Notes: a model not told the origin generated them from the sequence alone. DNA of 64,000 nt from Sediminibacterium sp. UBA657 (GCA_002299885.1 DBOB01000002.1:5337-69336); one strand, 5' to 3'; positions 34,004 to 43,490 are shown, numbered from the stretch's first letter. Translations and numbers: made by a program.

Positions 34004-35602
34004 ATGTCTCAAAGCAGTAAGCATATCCCATTTAGTTCAACCCATGAATTCTCTAAATTAATCAATGATTATTTAGAGGGCAAAGGGACAGCGCTTGACT
34101 TTGTGCAGTATGCGCCTAATCTTGAAGGGTATCGAGCAGCGATCGAAGGCCGAAAAAAACATCCAATCAATCGAAATTTATTGTTTGATGTATTGACAAA
34201 ACAATATGCGAATCTTCCACAAGAAAATGCGGTCAACAATCAAATCGCTCTATTGAATAAGGACAATACTTTTATTGTCACTACTGCACATCAGCCTAAT
34301 TTATTTACAGGGCCATTGTATTTTTTTTATAAAATCATTCATGCCATTCAATTAGCAGCTAGTTTGAAGGAAGCATTTCCTGAATGTAATTTTGTTCCTG
34401 TGTACTACATGGGTTCCGAAGACGCCGACTTAGAAGAAGTAGGTTCCTTTAATTTAGATGCTAAAAATTATCAATGGGCGACCAAACAAACTGGCGCAAT
34501 AGGAAGGATGCAGGTAGATGATGCTTTACTTGTTTTATTAAAACAATTAGAAAGCTATTGGACAATATTGCCTCAAGGTCAAAAAGCATTGGAGATTTTA
34601 AAAGAAGCATATCAAAAAGGGAAAACAATTAGCGAAGCTACATTGTCTTTTGTGCATGCATTTTTTGGATCAAAAGGATTGTTGGTATTACAACCTGATG
34701 ATGCCGCGCTTAAAGCAGCATTTATTCCTGTGATGGAAAAGGAATTAATGTCAGGGTTTTCTCATGAAGCGATACAGCCAACCATTGCTGCATTGTCAAA
34801 AGACTACCATGTTCAATCAGAAGGTAGATCTATCAATTTATTTTATTTAAAAGACAATCTAAGAGCAAGGATCGAAAAGCAAGGCGAGCAGTATATTGTG
34901 GTGGATACGGATATTCAATTTACACAAGCCGAAATCATTACAGAATTACATCAGCATCCGGAAAGGTTTAGCCCGAATGTGATTTTAAGAGGGGTTTATC
35001 AGGAAACAATTTTACCTGGTATTGTTTTTGTTGGTGGAGGAGGAGAATTAGCTTATTGGATGGAGTTGAAAAATGTATTTCAAGCAGTTGGAGTACATTA
35101 TCCTTTATTGCAATTAAGAAACTCTTTTTTATTGATGTCTCATAAACAAGCCGAACAATGGTCTGCTATGCAGTTTGAGGAACATGACTTATTTAAACCT
35201 ATCCTTGAATTAGAAATTGCTTATGTAAAAAAACATACCAATACTAAATTGGATTTGCAGGATCAATTGAATCAGTTATCCAATTTGTACATCAATATTA
35301 AAAATCAAGCAGTACAAGTAGACGCTTCATTAGGTGCGCACGCCGAAAATCTAGCACAGCAAGTTAAAGCGAAGTTATTAGCACTAGAAAAGAAAATGCT
35401 ACGTGCCGAAAGACGCAAGCAATCAGTGGATATCCAACGCATACATCGCATTAAAAAGGAATTATTTCCTCAAAATAATTTACAAGAACGTGAGGAGCAT
35501 TTTTCTAAATGGGTAGGTCAATATGGTTTATCTTGGATAGACACCATCATGGAAAATTCTACAAGCTTGGAGTCAAGATTTAGCATCATCAAATTTGACT
35601 AA
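34004..35602 (+). CDS. bshC: Bacillithiol biosynthesis cysteine-adding enzyme BshC
   Basis: A 532-residue enzyme that joins cysteine to glucosaminyl malate, the last step of bacillithiol synthesis. The family blocks TTAHQPNLFTGPLYFFYKI, VPVYYMGSEDADLEEVG and FVGGGGELAYWMEL are clear, followed by the predicted coiled-coil C-terminal region. The frame opens at 33923 and offers ATGs at 33965, 33977 and 34004; 34004 is chosen because its N-terminus is closest in length to Bacillus BshC, so the true start is uncertain by up to 27 codons. bshA and bshB are not in this window. The stop overlaps the purE stop by four bases. Confidence 0.9.
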   Translation: MSQSSKHIPFSSTHEFSKLINDYLEGKGTALDFVQYAPNLEGYRAAIEGRKKHPINRNLLFDVLTKQYANLPQENAVNNQIALLNKDNTFIVTTAHQPNLFTGPLYFFYKIIHAIQLAASLKEAFPECNFVPVYYMGSEDADLEEVGSFNLDAKNYQWATKQTGAIGRMQVDDALLVLLKQLESYWTILPQGQKALEILKEAYQKGKTISEATLSFVHAFFGSKGLLVLQPDDAALKAAFIPVMEKELMSGFSHEAIQPTIAALSKDYHVQSEGRSINLFYLKDNLRARIEKQGEQYIVVDTDIQFTQAEIITELHQHPERFSPNVILRGVYQETILPGIVFVGGGGELAYWMELKNVFQAVGVHYPLLQLRNSFLLMSHKQAEQWSAMQFEEHDLFKPILELEIAYVKKHTNTKLDLQDQLNQLSNLYINIKNQAVQVDASLGAHAENLAQQVKAKLLALEKKMLRAERRKQSVDIQRIHRIKKELFPQNNLQEREEHFSKWVGQYGLSWIDTIMENSTSLESRFSIIKFD

Positions 35603-36117
35603 GCGTCAAATTGATTATCCCAACTAGTTTTTAGTTTACTTACTTTCTCCAATACTTCAGTCTCCATTTGTAATTTGTAATCCGCCATTGCCAAAGCAAT
35701 TGTTTCATTATGGGTACCGATAATTTGTGCAGCTAATAAACCTGCATTCTTTGCTGCATTCAAAGCAACGGTTGCAACAGGGACGCCATTTGGCATTTGT
35801 AATATAGATAAGATAGAATCCCATCCATCAATTGAATTAGAAGATTTAATTGGAACACCAATCACAGGTAAGGTGGTGATAGAAGCTATCATGCCTGGTA
35901 AATGTGCTGCGCCACCAGCTCCTGCAATAATCACTTTAAGGCCTCTTGATTTTGCTTGCTTAGCATATTCAACCATACGCTCTGGCGTTCTATGTGCCGA
36001 AACCACCGTTAATTCAAAAGGAATATTGAATGTTTTTAGAATATCCGCAGCAGCTTGCATAATGTTTAAATCACTGTCACTTCCCATGATAATCCCTACA
36101 ATTGGTTGGTTGGCCAT
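35599..36117 (-). CDS. purE: N5-carboxyaminoimidazole ribonucleotide mutase
   Basis: Class I PurE, 172 residues, moving the carboxyl group of N5-CAIR to give CAIR in purine synthesis; it forms an octamer. Motifs are GIIMGSDSDLNIM, the SAHRTPERM block (catalytic His) and AGAGGAAHLPGMIA. The ATG at 36117 (MANQPIVG) fits the family better than the one six codons upstream. A purK partner is not adjacent. It is convergent with bshC, sharing the bases ctaa at 35599-35602 as opposing stops. Confidence 0.95.
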   Translation of the reverse strand: MANQPIVGIIMGSDSDLNIMQAAADILKTFNIPFELTVVSAHRTPERMVEYAKQAKSRGLKVIIAGAGGAAHLPGMIASITTLPVIGVPIKSSNSIDGWDSILSILQMPNGVPVATVALNAAKNAGLLAAQIIGTHNETIALAMADYKLQMETEVLEKVSKLKTSWDNQFDA

Positions 36118-36208
36118 AAAATGTATTTGATGCAAGATACAAATTCGTAGTTAATTAGAAATCAAATAGCGCTTAATTGCTAAAATTATATGCTTATCCT
36201 TGTTCAAA

Positions 36209-36931
36209 TTATGAGCTTAAAGCTCTTTTATACAATTGAATAGTATTCTCTAAACCTAGGTAAATTGCATCACTAATTAAAGCATGTCCAATACTTACTT
36301 CATCAATATTTGGAATAGATTGTATTAAATAAGGCAGGTTGAATCTGTCTAAATCATGTCCTGCGTTAACACCTAGTCCTAATTTTTTTGCCAGGCTTGC
36401 AGCACTCATATAAGGTGCAATCGCAATTTCTTTATGTCCTGCAGCAAATTGCTTTGCATACATTTCGGTATATAATTCTATACGATCGGTCCCGGTTGTA
36501 GCAGCAGCTTCCACCATTTTCTCATTCGGGTCTACAAAAATAGATACACGTATGCCTGCCTTTTTAAATACCGCAATGATCTCTTTTAAATAAGCTTGTT
36601 CCGTTATGGTATCCCAACCATGGTCGCTGGTTAATTGGCCCAATGTATCGGGTACAAGGGTCACTTGATGCGGTTTGTTCGCTAAAACAAGGTCTATAAA
36701 TTTTTGTTCTTTTGGATTGCCTTCAATGTTGAACTCTGTATGTATATTTTGCTTTAAATCATAAACGTCTTGGTAACGAATATGTCGCTCGTCTGGTCTT
36801 GGATGCACAGTAATACCTTCTGCACCAAAACGTTCACAATCCAATGCTACTTTTAATAAGTCGGGATTATTGCTTCCACGACTATTTCTTAGCGTAGCGA
36901 TCTTATTTATGTTTACACTTAAACGAGTCAT
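36209..36931 (-). CDS. pdxJ: Pyridoxine 5'-phosphate synthase
   Basis: A 240-residue TIM-barrel enzyme that makes pyridoxine 5'-phosphate from deoxyxylulose 5-phosphate and an aminoacetone phosphate, in the DXP-dependent vitamin B6 route. Motifs are LSVNINKIATLRNSRG, GITVHPRPDERHI (catalytic residues), VTLVPD and the C-terminal VSIGHALISDAIYLG. The MTRLSVN start at 36931 is preferred. A TAAATTTG box ends only 3 bases upstream, which suggests a very short or absent leader. It is divergent from ubiD. Confidence 0.95.
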   Translation of the reverse strand: MTRLSVNINKIATLRNSRGSNNPDLLKVALDCERFGAEGITVHPRPDERHIRYQDVYDLKQNIHTEFNIEGNPKEQKFIDLVLANKPHQVTLVPDTLGQLTSDHGWDTITEQAYLKEIIAVFKKAGIRVSIFVDPNEKMVEAAATTGTDRIELYTEMYAKQFAAGHKEIAIAPYMSAASLAKKLGLGVNAGHDLDRFNLPYLIQSIPNIDEVSIGHALISDAIYLGLENTIQLYKRALSS

Positions 36932-36934
36932 GAG

Positions 36935-36942
36935 CAAATTTA
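36935..36942 (-). promoter_or_regulatory. TAnnTTTG box immediately upstream of pdxJ
   Basis: Minus-strand TAAATTTG; its last base is 4 bases from the A of the ATG at 36931. A start 4-7 bases downstream of the box would make the transcript leaderless. Confidence 0.45.
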
Positions 36943-36945
36943 AGT

Positions 36946-36953
36946 TAATTTTG
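36946..36953 (+). promoter_or_regulatory. TAnnTTTG box for the UbiD-family gene
   Basis: TAATTTTG, 18 bases before the ATG at 36972 and only 3 bases from the pdxJ box on the other strand. It supports the 36972 start. Confidence 0.5.
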
Positions 36954-36971
36954 CATCTTAATTATCACCTA

Positions 36972-38774
36972 ATGGCTAATTCTAATTTAGAAGCTTGTTT
37001 ATTGGATTTAGAGCGTAATGGTCAGTTGCTCCGCATTAAAGAGGAAGTAGATCCTCATTTGGAAATGGCGGCAATCCATTTGCGCATTCATGAACAAAAA
37101 GGACCAGCCATCTTATTTGAAAAAGTGAAAGGTTCTAAGTTCAGGGCAGCATCTAATATTTTTGGCACATTAGAAAGAAGTGAATTTATTTTCAGAGATA
37201 CTTTGCCACAGGTGAAAAAATTAATTGAAATAAAAATTGATCCTGTCGCTGCAATAAAAAATCCTTTGGCTGCATTAAGTGCATTGCCTGCAGCCATCAA
37301 TGCATTACCGAAAAAAAATCCAATCAGTCAACCAGTTACTTACGAAGAAATAAATATTAGTGATTTGCCATTGATCAAACATTGGTCTATGGATGGTGGT
37401 GCATATGTCACATTACCTCAAGTATATACAGAAGATGCAGACAAGCCTGGTATTGCCAATAGTAATTTAGGTATGTACCGCATACAATTAACTGGGAACG
37501 AATACGAGCTAGATAAAGAAATTGGATTGCATTATCAATTGCATAGAGGCATTGGTGTACACCAAACAAAAGCCAATAAAAAAGGGATGCCTTTAAAAGT
37601 AAGTTGTTTTGTGGGTGGACCTCCTGCACATAGTGTTGCTGCTGTGATGCCACTTCCGGAAGGATTAAGTGAAATGAATTTTGCAGGGGTGCTTGCCGGA
37701 AAAAGATTTGGGTATACTTATAAAGACGGATTTTGTTTGAGTACAGATGCGGACTTTGTTATTACAGGAGAAGTATACCCGGGCGAGAATAAACCAGAAG
37801 GACCTTTTGGAGATCATTTGGGCTATTATAGTTTAGAACATAGTTTCCCTTTAATGCGTGTGCATAAAGTGTACGCTCGTAAAAATGCCATCTGGGCCTT
37901 TACAGTTGTAGGTAGACCGCCGCAAGAGGATACTAGTTTTGGACAATTGATTCATGCAATGACAGGTGCTGCTGTATCCAATGAAATTCCAGGATTGAAA
38001 GAAGTCCATGCAGTAGATGCAGCTGGTGTTCATCCATTATTATTGGCAATAGGTAGTGAACGTTACACACCGTATTTAACAACCAAACAACCGGCAGAGA
38101 TTTTAACCATTGCCAATCATATTTTAGGCACTGGTCAATTGAGTTTAGCAAAATTTGTTTTCATTACAGCGGATGACACCAATCAATTATCAACACATCA
38201 TGTGCAGGAATATTTTGAATATATTTTATCGAGACTAGACCTTGGTAATGATATCCATTTTTACACTAAAACCACTATGGATACTTTAGATTATTCAGGG
38301 GAAGGTTTAAATGCAGGATCAAAAGTGGTGATTGCTGCTTATGGCGATGTAAAAAGAAATTTAGCAACAACTGTTCCAACTAGATTGTTGGATTTAAACA
38401 TGGATGCAAGCCTAGTTATGCCAGGGGTGATTGCAGTCAACGCTTCTACATATACAACATCAGCTTTGCAAAATGCCTTAATAGGGCAGGGTGAAGCACT
38501 GTTAGAGCAAGAAGGTGTTGTGTTCATTATTAGAACAGAAGATCCAAAATGGATGGCAAACGATTTAAATAATTTCTTGTGGGCTGCATTTACTAGAACC
38601 AATCCTTCTCATGATATAGAAGCAATTGATGCATTTACGATAAATAAACATTGGGGTGCAAAAGGACCATTGGTATTTGATGCGACTATCAAGCCACACC
38701 ACGCGCCACCTGTATTAAAAGACGCAGCGGTTGAAAAAAGGGTGGATGCAATTTTAGAAAAGTATGGATATTAA
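36972..38774 (+). CDS. UbiD family (prenyl-FMN-dependent) decarboxylase
   Basis: A 600-residue decarboxylase using prenylated FMN. The diagnostic blocks are the metal and prFMN region around GIANSNLGMYRIQ, LPEGLSEMNFAG, and the signature PEGPFGDHLGYYS (about residue 275). Bacteroidota commonly carry one such protein of about 600 residues, annotated as a UbiD or menaquinone-pathway decarboxylase; with mqnA in the window, a role late in the futalosine route is plausible but not proven. The frame opens as far back as 36870, overlapping pdxJ, but the ATG at 36972 and the box at 36946-36953 give a non-overlapping start. A UbiX-type prFMN synthase is not in the window. Confidence 0.9.
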   Translation: MANSNLEACLLDLERNGQLLRIKEEVDPHLEMAAIHLRIHEQKGPAILFEKVKGSKFRAASNIFGTLERSEFIFRDTLPQVKKLIEIKIDPVAAIKNPLAALSALPAAINALPKKNPISQPVTYEEINISDLPLIKHWSMDGGAYVTLPQVYTEDADKPGIANSNLGMYRIQLTGNEYELDKEIGLHYQLHRGIGVHQTKANKKGMPLKVSCFVGGPPAHSVAAVMPLPEGLSEMNFAGVLAGKRFGYTYKDGFCLSTDADFVITGEVYPGENKPEGPFGDHLGYYSLEHSFPLMRVHKVYARKNAIWAFTVVGRPPQEDTSFGQLIHAMTGAAVSNEIPGLKEVHAVDAAGVHPLLLAIGSERYTPYLTTKQPAEILTIANHILGTGQLSLAKFVFITADDTNQLSTHHVQEYFEYILSRLDLGNDIHFYTKTTMDTLDYSGEGLNAGSKVVIAAYGDVKRNLATTVPTRLLDLNMDASLVMPGVIAVNASTYTTSALQNALIGQGEALLEQEGVVFIIRTEDPKWMANDLNNFLWAAFTRTNPSHDIEAIDAFTINKHWGAKGPLVFDATIKPHHAPPVLKDAAVEKRVDAILEKYGY

Positions 38775-38820
38775 ATCCAATAAATCTTTGATGAAGTAAT
38801 TAGCTTAAAATACTAAATGA

Positions 38821-39618
38821 TTAAGCTGCGACTTCGATCCATGTATGATCTGCTAATAATTTAACTGTAGCAATAAATTGCGCGAATGGTCCTGCACCAC
38901 CGCCCCATTCGTGCGGAGCGACCATAGATAATACATGCGATCCATCTTGCTTTTCATACACATGATACACTTGACCAATCTGAGGCTTAAATGTAATTTT
39001 TGCTTCGTAAATCATCATGCTCAATTCTTTTCTTTTACGAATTTCCTGAGCTTGTCTAGCAAGTAATTCAATTTGCTCTTTAATTTGATTGAGCTGCATA
39101 TTCGTTTGATCCTCCATTGCAGAGAGTGCCTTATGCTTAATTACACCTTCTTTGGTAGGACGAATTGCAACACTTCCAGCAGAGGAAGCATAAGGCAATA
39201 CACTTAGTTGCTTATGGTATACCTCGATATTTTTGAAAGGCGTTCTATCTTCTTTGAATCCTTCATGTGTCACTTTTAAAAATCCGTTTGCCAAAATTTC
39301 GTGCACCACTTTAAGGTTCAATTCATCCTCCTTGAAAAAATGAACTGTTAGGCAAGAGGCATTGTTGATTTCGGCACTTATGGTATTTGCTAATTCGATA
39401 TTATCAAATGCCATGGGTTGACCATTGGGGTTCACTTGGTATTGTGCATAAAATGCATCGTTTTCTAAGTTGACCCAATTATGGCTAAAACTCAAAAAAT
39501 GTCCATTTTGAACAGTCTCAATTTTGTAATTACCCGATTTTGGAACAGTCTGGTATTCGAATTCACATTTCTCTGGGAATAACTGCCAACTTGCTAAAAA
39601 ATTATATGCTTGAACCAT
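38821..39618 (-). CDS. Conserved protein with DUF2452-like C-terminal half
   Basis: A 265-residue cytoplasmic protein. The N-terminal half is beta-rich and resembles a lipocalin-like or fatty-acid-binding sandwich (WVNLENDAFYAQYQV, FDNIELANTISAEI). The C-terminal half, from about residue 145, has SSAGSVAIRPTKEGVIKHKA, a coiled-coil helix (QLNQIKEQIELLARQAQEI) and FKPQIGQVYHVYEKQDGSHV..MVAPHEWG, which I recall as the DUF2452 pattern; that assignment needs a profile search. There is no signal peptide. It is convergent with the UbiD-family gene and separated from the next minus-strand gene by 51 bases. No function is known to me. Confidence 0.75.
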   Translation of the reverse strand: MVQAYNFLASWQLFPEKCEFEYQTVPKSGNYKIETVQNGHFLSFSHNWVNLENDAFYAQYQVNPNGQPMAFDNIELANTISAEINNASCLTVHFFKEDELNLKVVHEILANGFLKVTHEGFKEDRTPFKNIEVYHKQLSVLPYASSAGSVAIRPTKEGVIKHKALSAMEDQTNMQLNQIKEQIELLARQAQEIRKRKELSMMIYEAKITFKPQIGQVYHVYEKQDGSHVLSMVAPHEWGGGAGPFAQFIATVKLLADHTWIEVAA

Positions 39619-39669
39619 ACTTTAAATAACAATTTTTGACCTGAATGGTTGAGTGAAAAGGGCTAAATA

Positions 39670-41481
39670 TTAGTTTATTTCAACATAATTTGGCTTGTCA
39701 ACGATATTTGAATTGTACTTGTATCTAAGGTTGGTGATGAGGCTAAAATTCCATGGGCTCACCTGTTGATTTGTTCTAGGGAAATAGAATCCTTTTAATT
39801 CGATAGTCCCAAAAATTAGATTTTCGTTTCTTATCCTCATGCCCGTACCAATTGCGGTATAGATATCTCCTTTTAAAATTGGATTGCCCACGGCCCTTAT
39901 GTAGGTTAAATTACCAAAAACAAATGGTGCAGATTTAAAGCCCCAAATTGCACGGTTATTGTAAAGGACGGTTTCCCAGTTGGCAGATAAACGTGTGCCT
40001 CCTTTGATTTGTTCTCTATTCAATTGAGGAATACCAAAAATACTATTGATTCTTAGTGCTTCATTGTATTTATTCTTTAAGGTTTGGGTAAAACTTAAAT
40101 TTAAAATTTGCCTATAACGCAATCCATTATTCAAGTATTTCAATTTACTAAATTGTTCTAAGCTACTCAGAAATCGAATGTCTTGTAATGACTTATTTAT
40201 ATAACTTGTGGCAATATTTGCAATGACATGATTGTAATTTTCTTTTTTTGATAATTTATATTGCTCAAATTTAAACCCAAGATAAGCAGATCTGTCCTTT
40301 TCTATTTGAGAATAACCTGTAGTCCATGTTAGGGATTGGCCAATGGGTAAATCTTCATACCTCCCTAAACCATATAAGTACCTTGTTCGATAAACAGATT
40401 GTCGAACCAAGGTAAAAGATAAAAAATTTGCTTTAAGATTTTGGTAGTTTCTGTCTATTTGTAACAAATAGAAAATTGGCCGCGCTTTAAAATCATTTTC
40501 AAGATACCTATACTGAATAAATTGCTTGTATTCATTTAACTTAATTCTTTTTGATTGTTTTGTCAATTGATACCCAATCCAAATATCTTTGTGTTTTAAG
40601 TTGTAGTTTAATTGTTGATCAAAAATGGTATCCCATTTTCCAGGAAAAACATTTTCATTTTCGGTTTCTAAGTATTCCATTCCACCAAGCCATTTACTAT
40701 TAGGGTGGAGGATAGGCCTTTGTACACTGATATAATTTTTCCTCGCAGACAGTACATTATTTGAAATGTTATTGCCAAATTGGTTGACGCCAGCATTGAT
40801 CGAGATGAATGTCCCTAAAAAGTTACTTAATCCAACATCATAACCCCATCCGGACTTTGGGCTTCTTTGATTTTCGAAGTTTTGATTGATTTGAATGCTA
40901 TTTCCTGTCCCCAAAAAATTTATATTATTAAGTTTTGCTGCATAAGCGTCTTTATTGTTAATGAGCAGCTCTCCACCATAGGAAAACAGGTCCTTGGTAA
41001 CCACAATGACATCAACTTGATTGGTATCATAAGGGGTAATCAATGCCAAAATTTTAGCATCTTGTATATAACTTAAGTCTCTTAACCATTTTTCGTTATA
41101 AGCAATGATAGATGGGTCGAACAGATCCCATTCTTTAAAAAATATATTTTCTCTAATCGCCCTTTTTTTAGAATTGGATTGTAGTTTATTACCAATTTTA
41201 GAAAATATATCTTTTAAGTTTGATTCCTTTGAATCAATACTTGATAAAAAGTTTTGCTGCTCAATGGTGATGCTATTGATTCTTTTTCCTGCATAAGATG
41301 TGAGGGTAGCAATATTATTGAAAATATAAATCCTACTACTATCTGTCATAGGTATAGACTTACCTGTGATTGCTTTCTTTACCGTTTTTTTTAAACTGGT
41401 TTGCGCAAAAATAGTTGGGGCAAAAATGAATTGCCAAAATAGGTTGAATACAATCAATAAGGGAATCCCTTTTTTAAACAT
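39670..41481 (-). CDS. BamA/TamA-like outer-membrane protein with one POTRA-like domain
   Basis: A 603-residue exported protein. A signal peptide (1 to about 26, ending TIFAQ) precedes a region (about 95-165) with the POTRA pattern: RENIFFKEWDLFDPSII, then NEKWLRDLSYIQDAKILAL, then TNQVDVIVVTKDLFSYG. The rest (about 175-603) is a run of amphipathic strands ending in an aromatic-rich tail, a 16-strand-type barrel. This architecture is the Omp85 superfamily, but with one POTRA instead of the five of BamA, so a general BamA role is unlikely. It starts 6 bases after the GH20 gene and is probably cotranscribed with it. The cargo is unknown. Confidence 0.8.
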   Translation of the reverse strand: MFKKGIPLLIVFNLFWQFIFAPTIFAQTSLKKTVKKAITGKSIPMTDSSRIYIFNNIATLTSYAGKRINSITIEQQNFLSSIDSKESNLKDIFSKIGNKLQSNSKKRAIRENIFFKEWDLFDPSIIAYNEKWLRDLSYIQDAKILALITPYDTNQVDVIVVTKDLFSYGGELLINNKDAYAAKLNNINFLGTGNSIQINQNFENQRSPKSGWGYDVGLSNFLGTFISINAGVNQFGNNISNNVLSARKNYISVQRPILHPNSKWLGGMEYLETENENVFPGKWDTIFDQQLNYNLKHKDIWIGYQLTKQSKRIKLNEYKQFIQYRYLENDFKARPIFYLLQIDRNYQNLKANFLSFTLVRQSVYRTRYLYGLGRYEDLPIGQSLTWTTGYSQIEKDRSAYLGFKFEQYKLSKKENYNHVIANIATSYINKSLQDIRFLSSLEQFSKLKYLNNGLRYRQILNLSFTQTLKNKYNEALRINSIFGIPQLNREQIKGGTRLSANWETVLYNNRAIWGFKSAPFVFGNLTYIRAVGNPILKGDIYTAIGTGMRIRNENLIFGTIELKGFYFPRTNQQVSPWNFSLITNLRYKYNSNIVDKPNYVEIN

Positions 41482-41487
41482 TTTTGT

Positions 41488-43383
41488 TTACAAAACTTTA
41501 ACAGCTCTTTGCTTTAAGGAACTGATTGGAATATTCAACAGCTTACCAATAGGCTTGCCGTTTTGGTAACTTATAACTCTCATCACAGTCACGTCCTCTG
41601 GAATAAATACAGGACCACTATAATGATTGCTATAATTGTCTGGCATGGATTCATCTATGGTGTAATAAAAATCTAAACCACTAACTTCTCCCTCCATACT
41701 TGCAAAATATTCCCCCTTTGTATTTAAGGAAGTAGTCACAATTGGGTCGTAGATGCTTTTTGCATATTTAATTTTAAGGGTATCTAATATCGCAAAATGG
41801 CCTTCTACTTTTTTGGCAAATTTATTCCAGTCCTTGCTTGATTTTGGTGACCATGCCACTTCTGCAATCGCCATTAATCTTGGCCATGCCATGTACTCTA
41901 GATTTCTAATATTTTGCAATTGCTCGCTCCATAAATTGCCTTGATTGCCTAAAATATATTTTGCATCTACACCTTCTGGTACCGGCTCAAAACTATAGGT
42001 CTTCTTCATTCTTAATCCAGCATAAACTGCACCTTCTGCAGTGGCTTCGCCTTGGTAATAGTCTAGGTAATTATGTGAACTTGGACTCATTACTACAGGG
42101 TGTTTTTGTTTTGCTGCTTCTGCACCTCCTTTGATACCTCTCCAACTCATCACTGCAGCTTCTGGCGCCAATCCGCCTTCTAGTATTTCATCCCATCCCA
42201 TTAATTTTTTTCCTTTGGATTGCATGATCTTTTCTACACGTCGTACAAAATAGCTTTGAACTTCATCTTGATTTTTCAAATTTTCTTTTTGCATCAAGGC
42301 TTTTATATCTTCGCTTTTTTCCCAATTATTTTTCGCAGTTTCATCTCCGCCCATGTGCATGTATTCAAAAGGGAATAGGGTAGCTAGTTCGCCAAATATG
42401 ATGTCTAATTTTTCGTAGACTTCCTTTTTTGATGGATCTAAATTGTTATCAATTTTTGCTGTGATATGTCCATTCAATCCTGACCAATCTATAAAGTCAT
42501 CTCCGGCATTCACTTGGTAAGGATAATTTGGCGTAGTGCTTAGTTGTGGGTAAGCTGCTAAGAAAGCCATACTATGTCCAGGAATATCAATCTCGGGCAT
42601 GATTTCGATATTCTTTGTTTTTGCATAAGCAACTAGATCCTTTATATCTTCTTGAGTATAAAATCCTCCATATGTTTTTGGTTCTTCTAAAGCAGGCTTG
42701 GTGATATTATGCCATTTGCCAATTCGATTCACTCTCCAAGCGCCTACCTCTGTTAATTTTGGTAAGGCTTTAATTTCAACCCTCCATCCATTGTCATCGG
42801 TTAAATGAAAATGCAATCTATTTAATTTATACATTGTCATTTCATCCATCATTTTTTTTACTTCTGATACTGTAAAAAAATGTCGGCTCACATCCAACAT
42901 AAATCCTCTCCATTCGAATCTTGGCACATCACTGATTTGCACATAGGGTATTGCCCAATTAATTTGTTGATTTATTTGATTGCCATATATAGCTGGTGGA
43001 CATAATTGTAAAATACTTTGCCATGCATACAATGCACCTGCATAAGTTTGTGCCTTTACTTGTATACCTTTTTCATTTACTGTTAATTGATATCCCTCTT
43101 TGCCTAAACTATTGTCTTTAACTTGTTCAAAACGGATTGCGGCATTTTTTTGATTAGACAGTACTGCTTTTTTCCCAGTCACTGCATTCAATCTTGTACT
43201 AATTGATTTACCTAGCGCTTCAAAAGCTGTAGGTACTTGAATTAAAATTGTATTGGGTAACTTGAAACTGCCATTGCCAATTTGTAAAGAACTAGGTTCT
43301 GGAATGATATGAACTTGTTGTGCTTGGATGCTGCATGTTGTCAATGCGGCTATAAAGAGGAAACAGATTTTTTTGAATGCCAT
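41488..43383 (-). CDS. Beta-N-acetylhexosaminidase, glycoside hydrolase family 20
   Basis: A 631-residue exported enzyme removing terminal GlcNAc or GalNAc. Order: signal peptide (1 to about 20, ending SIQAQ), GH20b domain (about 22-145), catalytic TIM barrel (about 150-500) with FHLTDDNGWRVEI, PEIDIPGHSMAFL, the Asp-Glu pair in MHMGGDETAKNNW (substrate-assisted catalysis) and MGWDEILEGGL, then a C-terminal Fn3-like domain (about 535-620). An upstream ATG two codons earlier (43389) is equally usable. Products could feed the GlcNAc-kinase-like protein at 12538-13386. The gene is followed closely by a BamA-like outer-membrane protein gene. Confidence 0.95.
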   Translation of the reverse strand: MAFKKICFLFIAALTTCSIQAQQVHIIPEPSSLQIGNGSFKLPNTILIQVPTAFEALGKSISTRLNAVTGKKAVLSNQKNAAIRFEQVKDNSLGKEGYQLTVNEKGIQVKAQTYAGALYAWQSILQLCPPAIYGNQINQQINWAIPYVQISDVPRFEWRGFMLDVSRHFFTVSEVKKMMDEMTMYKLNRLHFHLTDDNGWRVEIKALPKLTEVGAWRVNRIGKWHNITKPALEEPKTYGGFYTQEDIKDLVAYAKTKNIEIMPEIDIPGHSMAFLAAYPQLSTTPNYPYQVNAGDDFIDWSGLNGHITAKIDNNLDPSKKEVYEKLDIIFGELATLFPFEYMHMGGDETAKNNWEKSEDIKALMQKENLKNQDEVQSYFVRRVEKIMQSKGKKLMGWDEILEGGLAPEAAVMSWRGIKGGAEAAKQKHPVVMSPSSHNYLDYYQGEATAEGAVYAGLRMKKTYSFEPVPEGVDAKYILGNQGNLWSEQLQNIRNLEYMAWPRLMAIAEVAWSPKSSKDWNKFAKKVEGHFAILDTLKIKYAKSIYDPIVTTSLNTKGEYFASMEGEVSGLDFYYTIDESMPDNYSNHYSGPVFIPEDVTVMRVISYQNGKPIGKLLNIPISSLKQRAVKVL

Positions 43384-43421
43384 AGTCATGAATTTATTCT
43401 TTCCTTAAAGGTACTGAAAAT

Positions 43422-43453
43422 AAAAAACCCATGCTGATAAAATCAACATGGGT
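43422..43453 (-). terminator. Intrinsic terminator after ahcY
   Basis: On the minus strand, ACCCATG-t-TGAT, loop TTT, ATCA-g-CATGGGT (one mismatch), then a six-T run. It separates ahcY from the hexosaminidase gene. Confidence 0.88.
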
Positions 43454-43490
43454 CAATAGGGAGAAATTGTTATTTCTTTTGTCTTAAAGA

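Noticed and set aside
36870..36971. N-terminal extension of the UbiD-family protein overlapping pdxJ
   Set aside because: It runs antisense through the pdxJ start and precedes the TAATTTTG box; the family begins near MANSNLEA.
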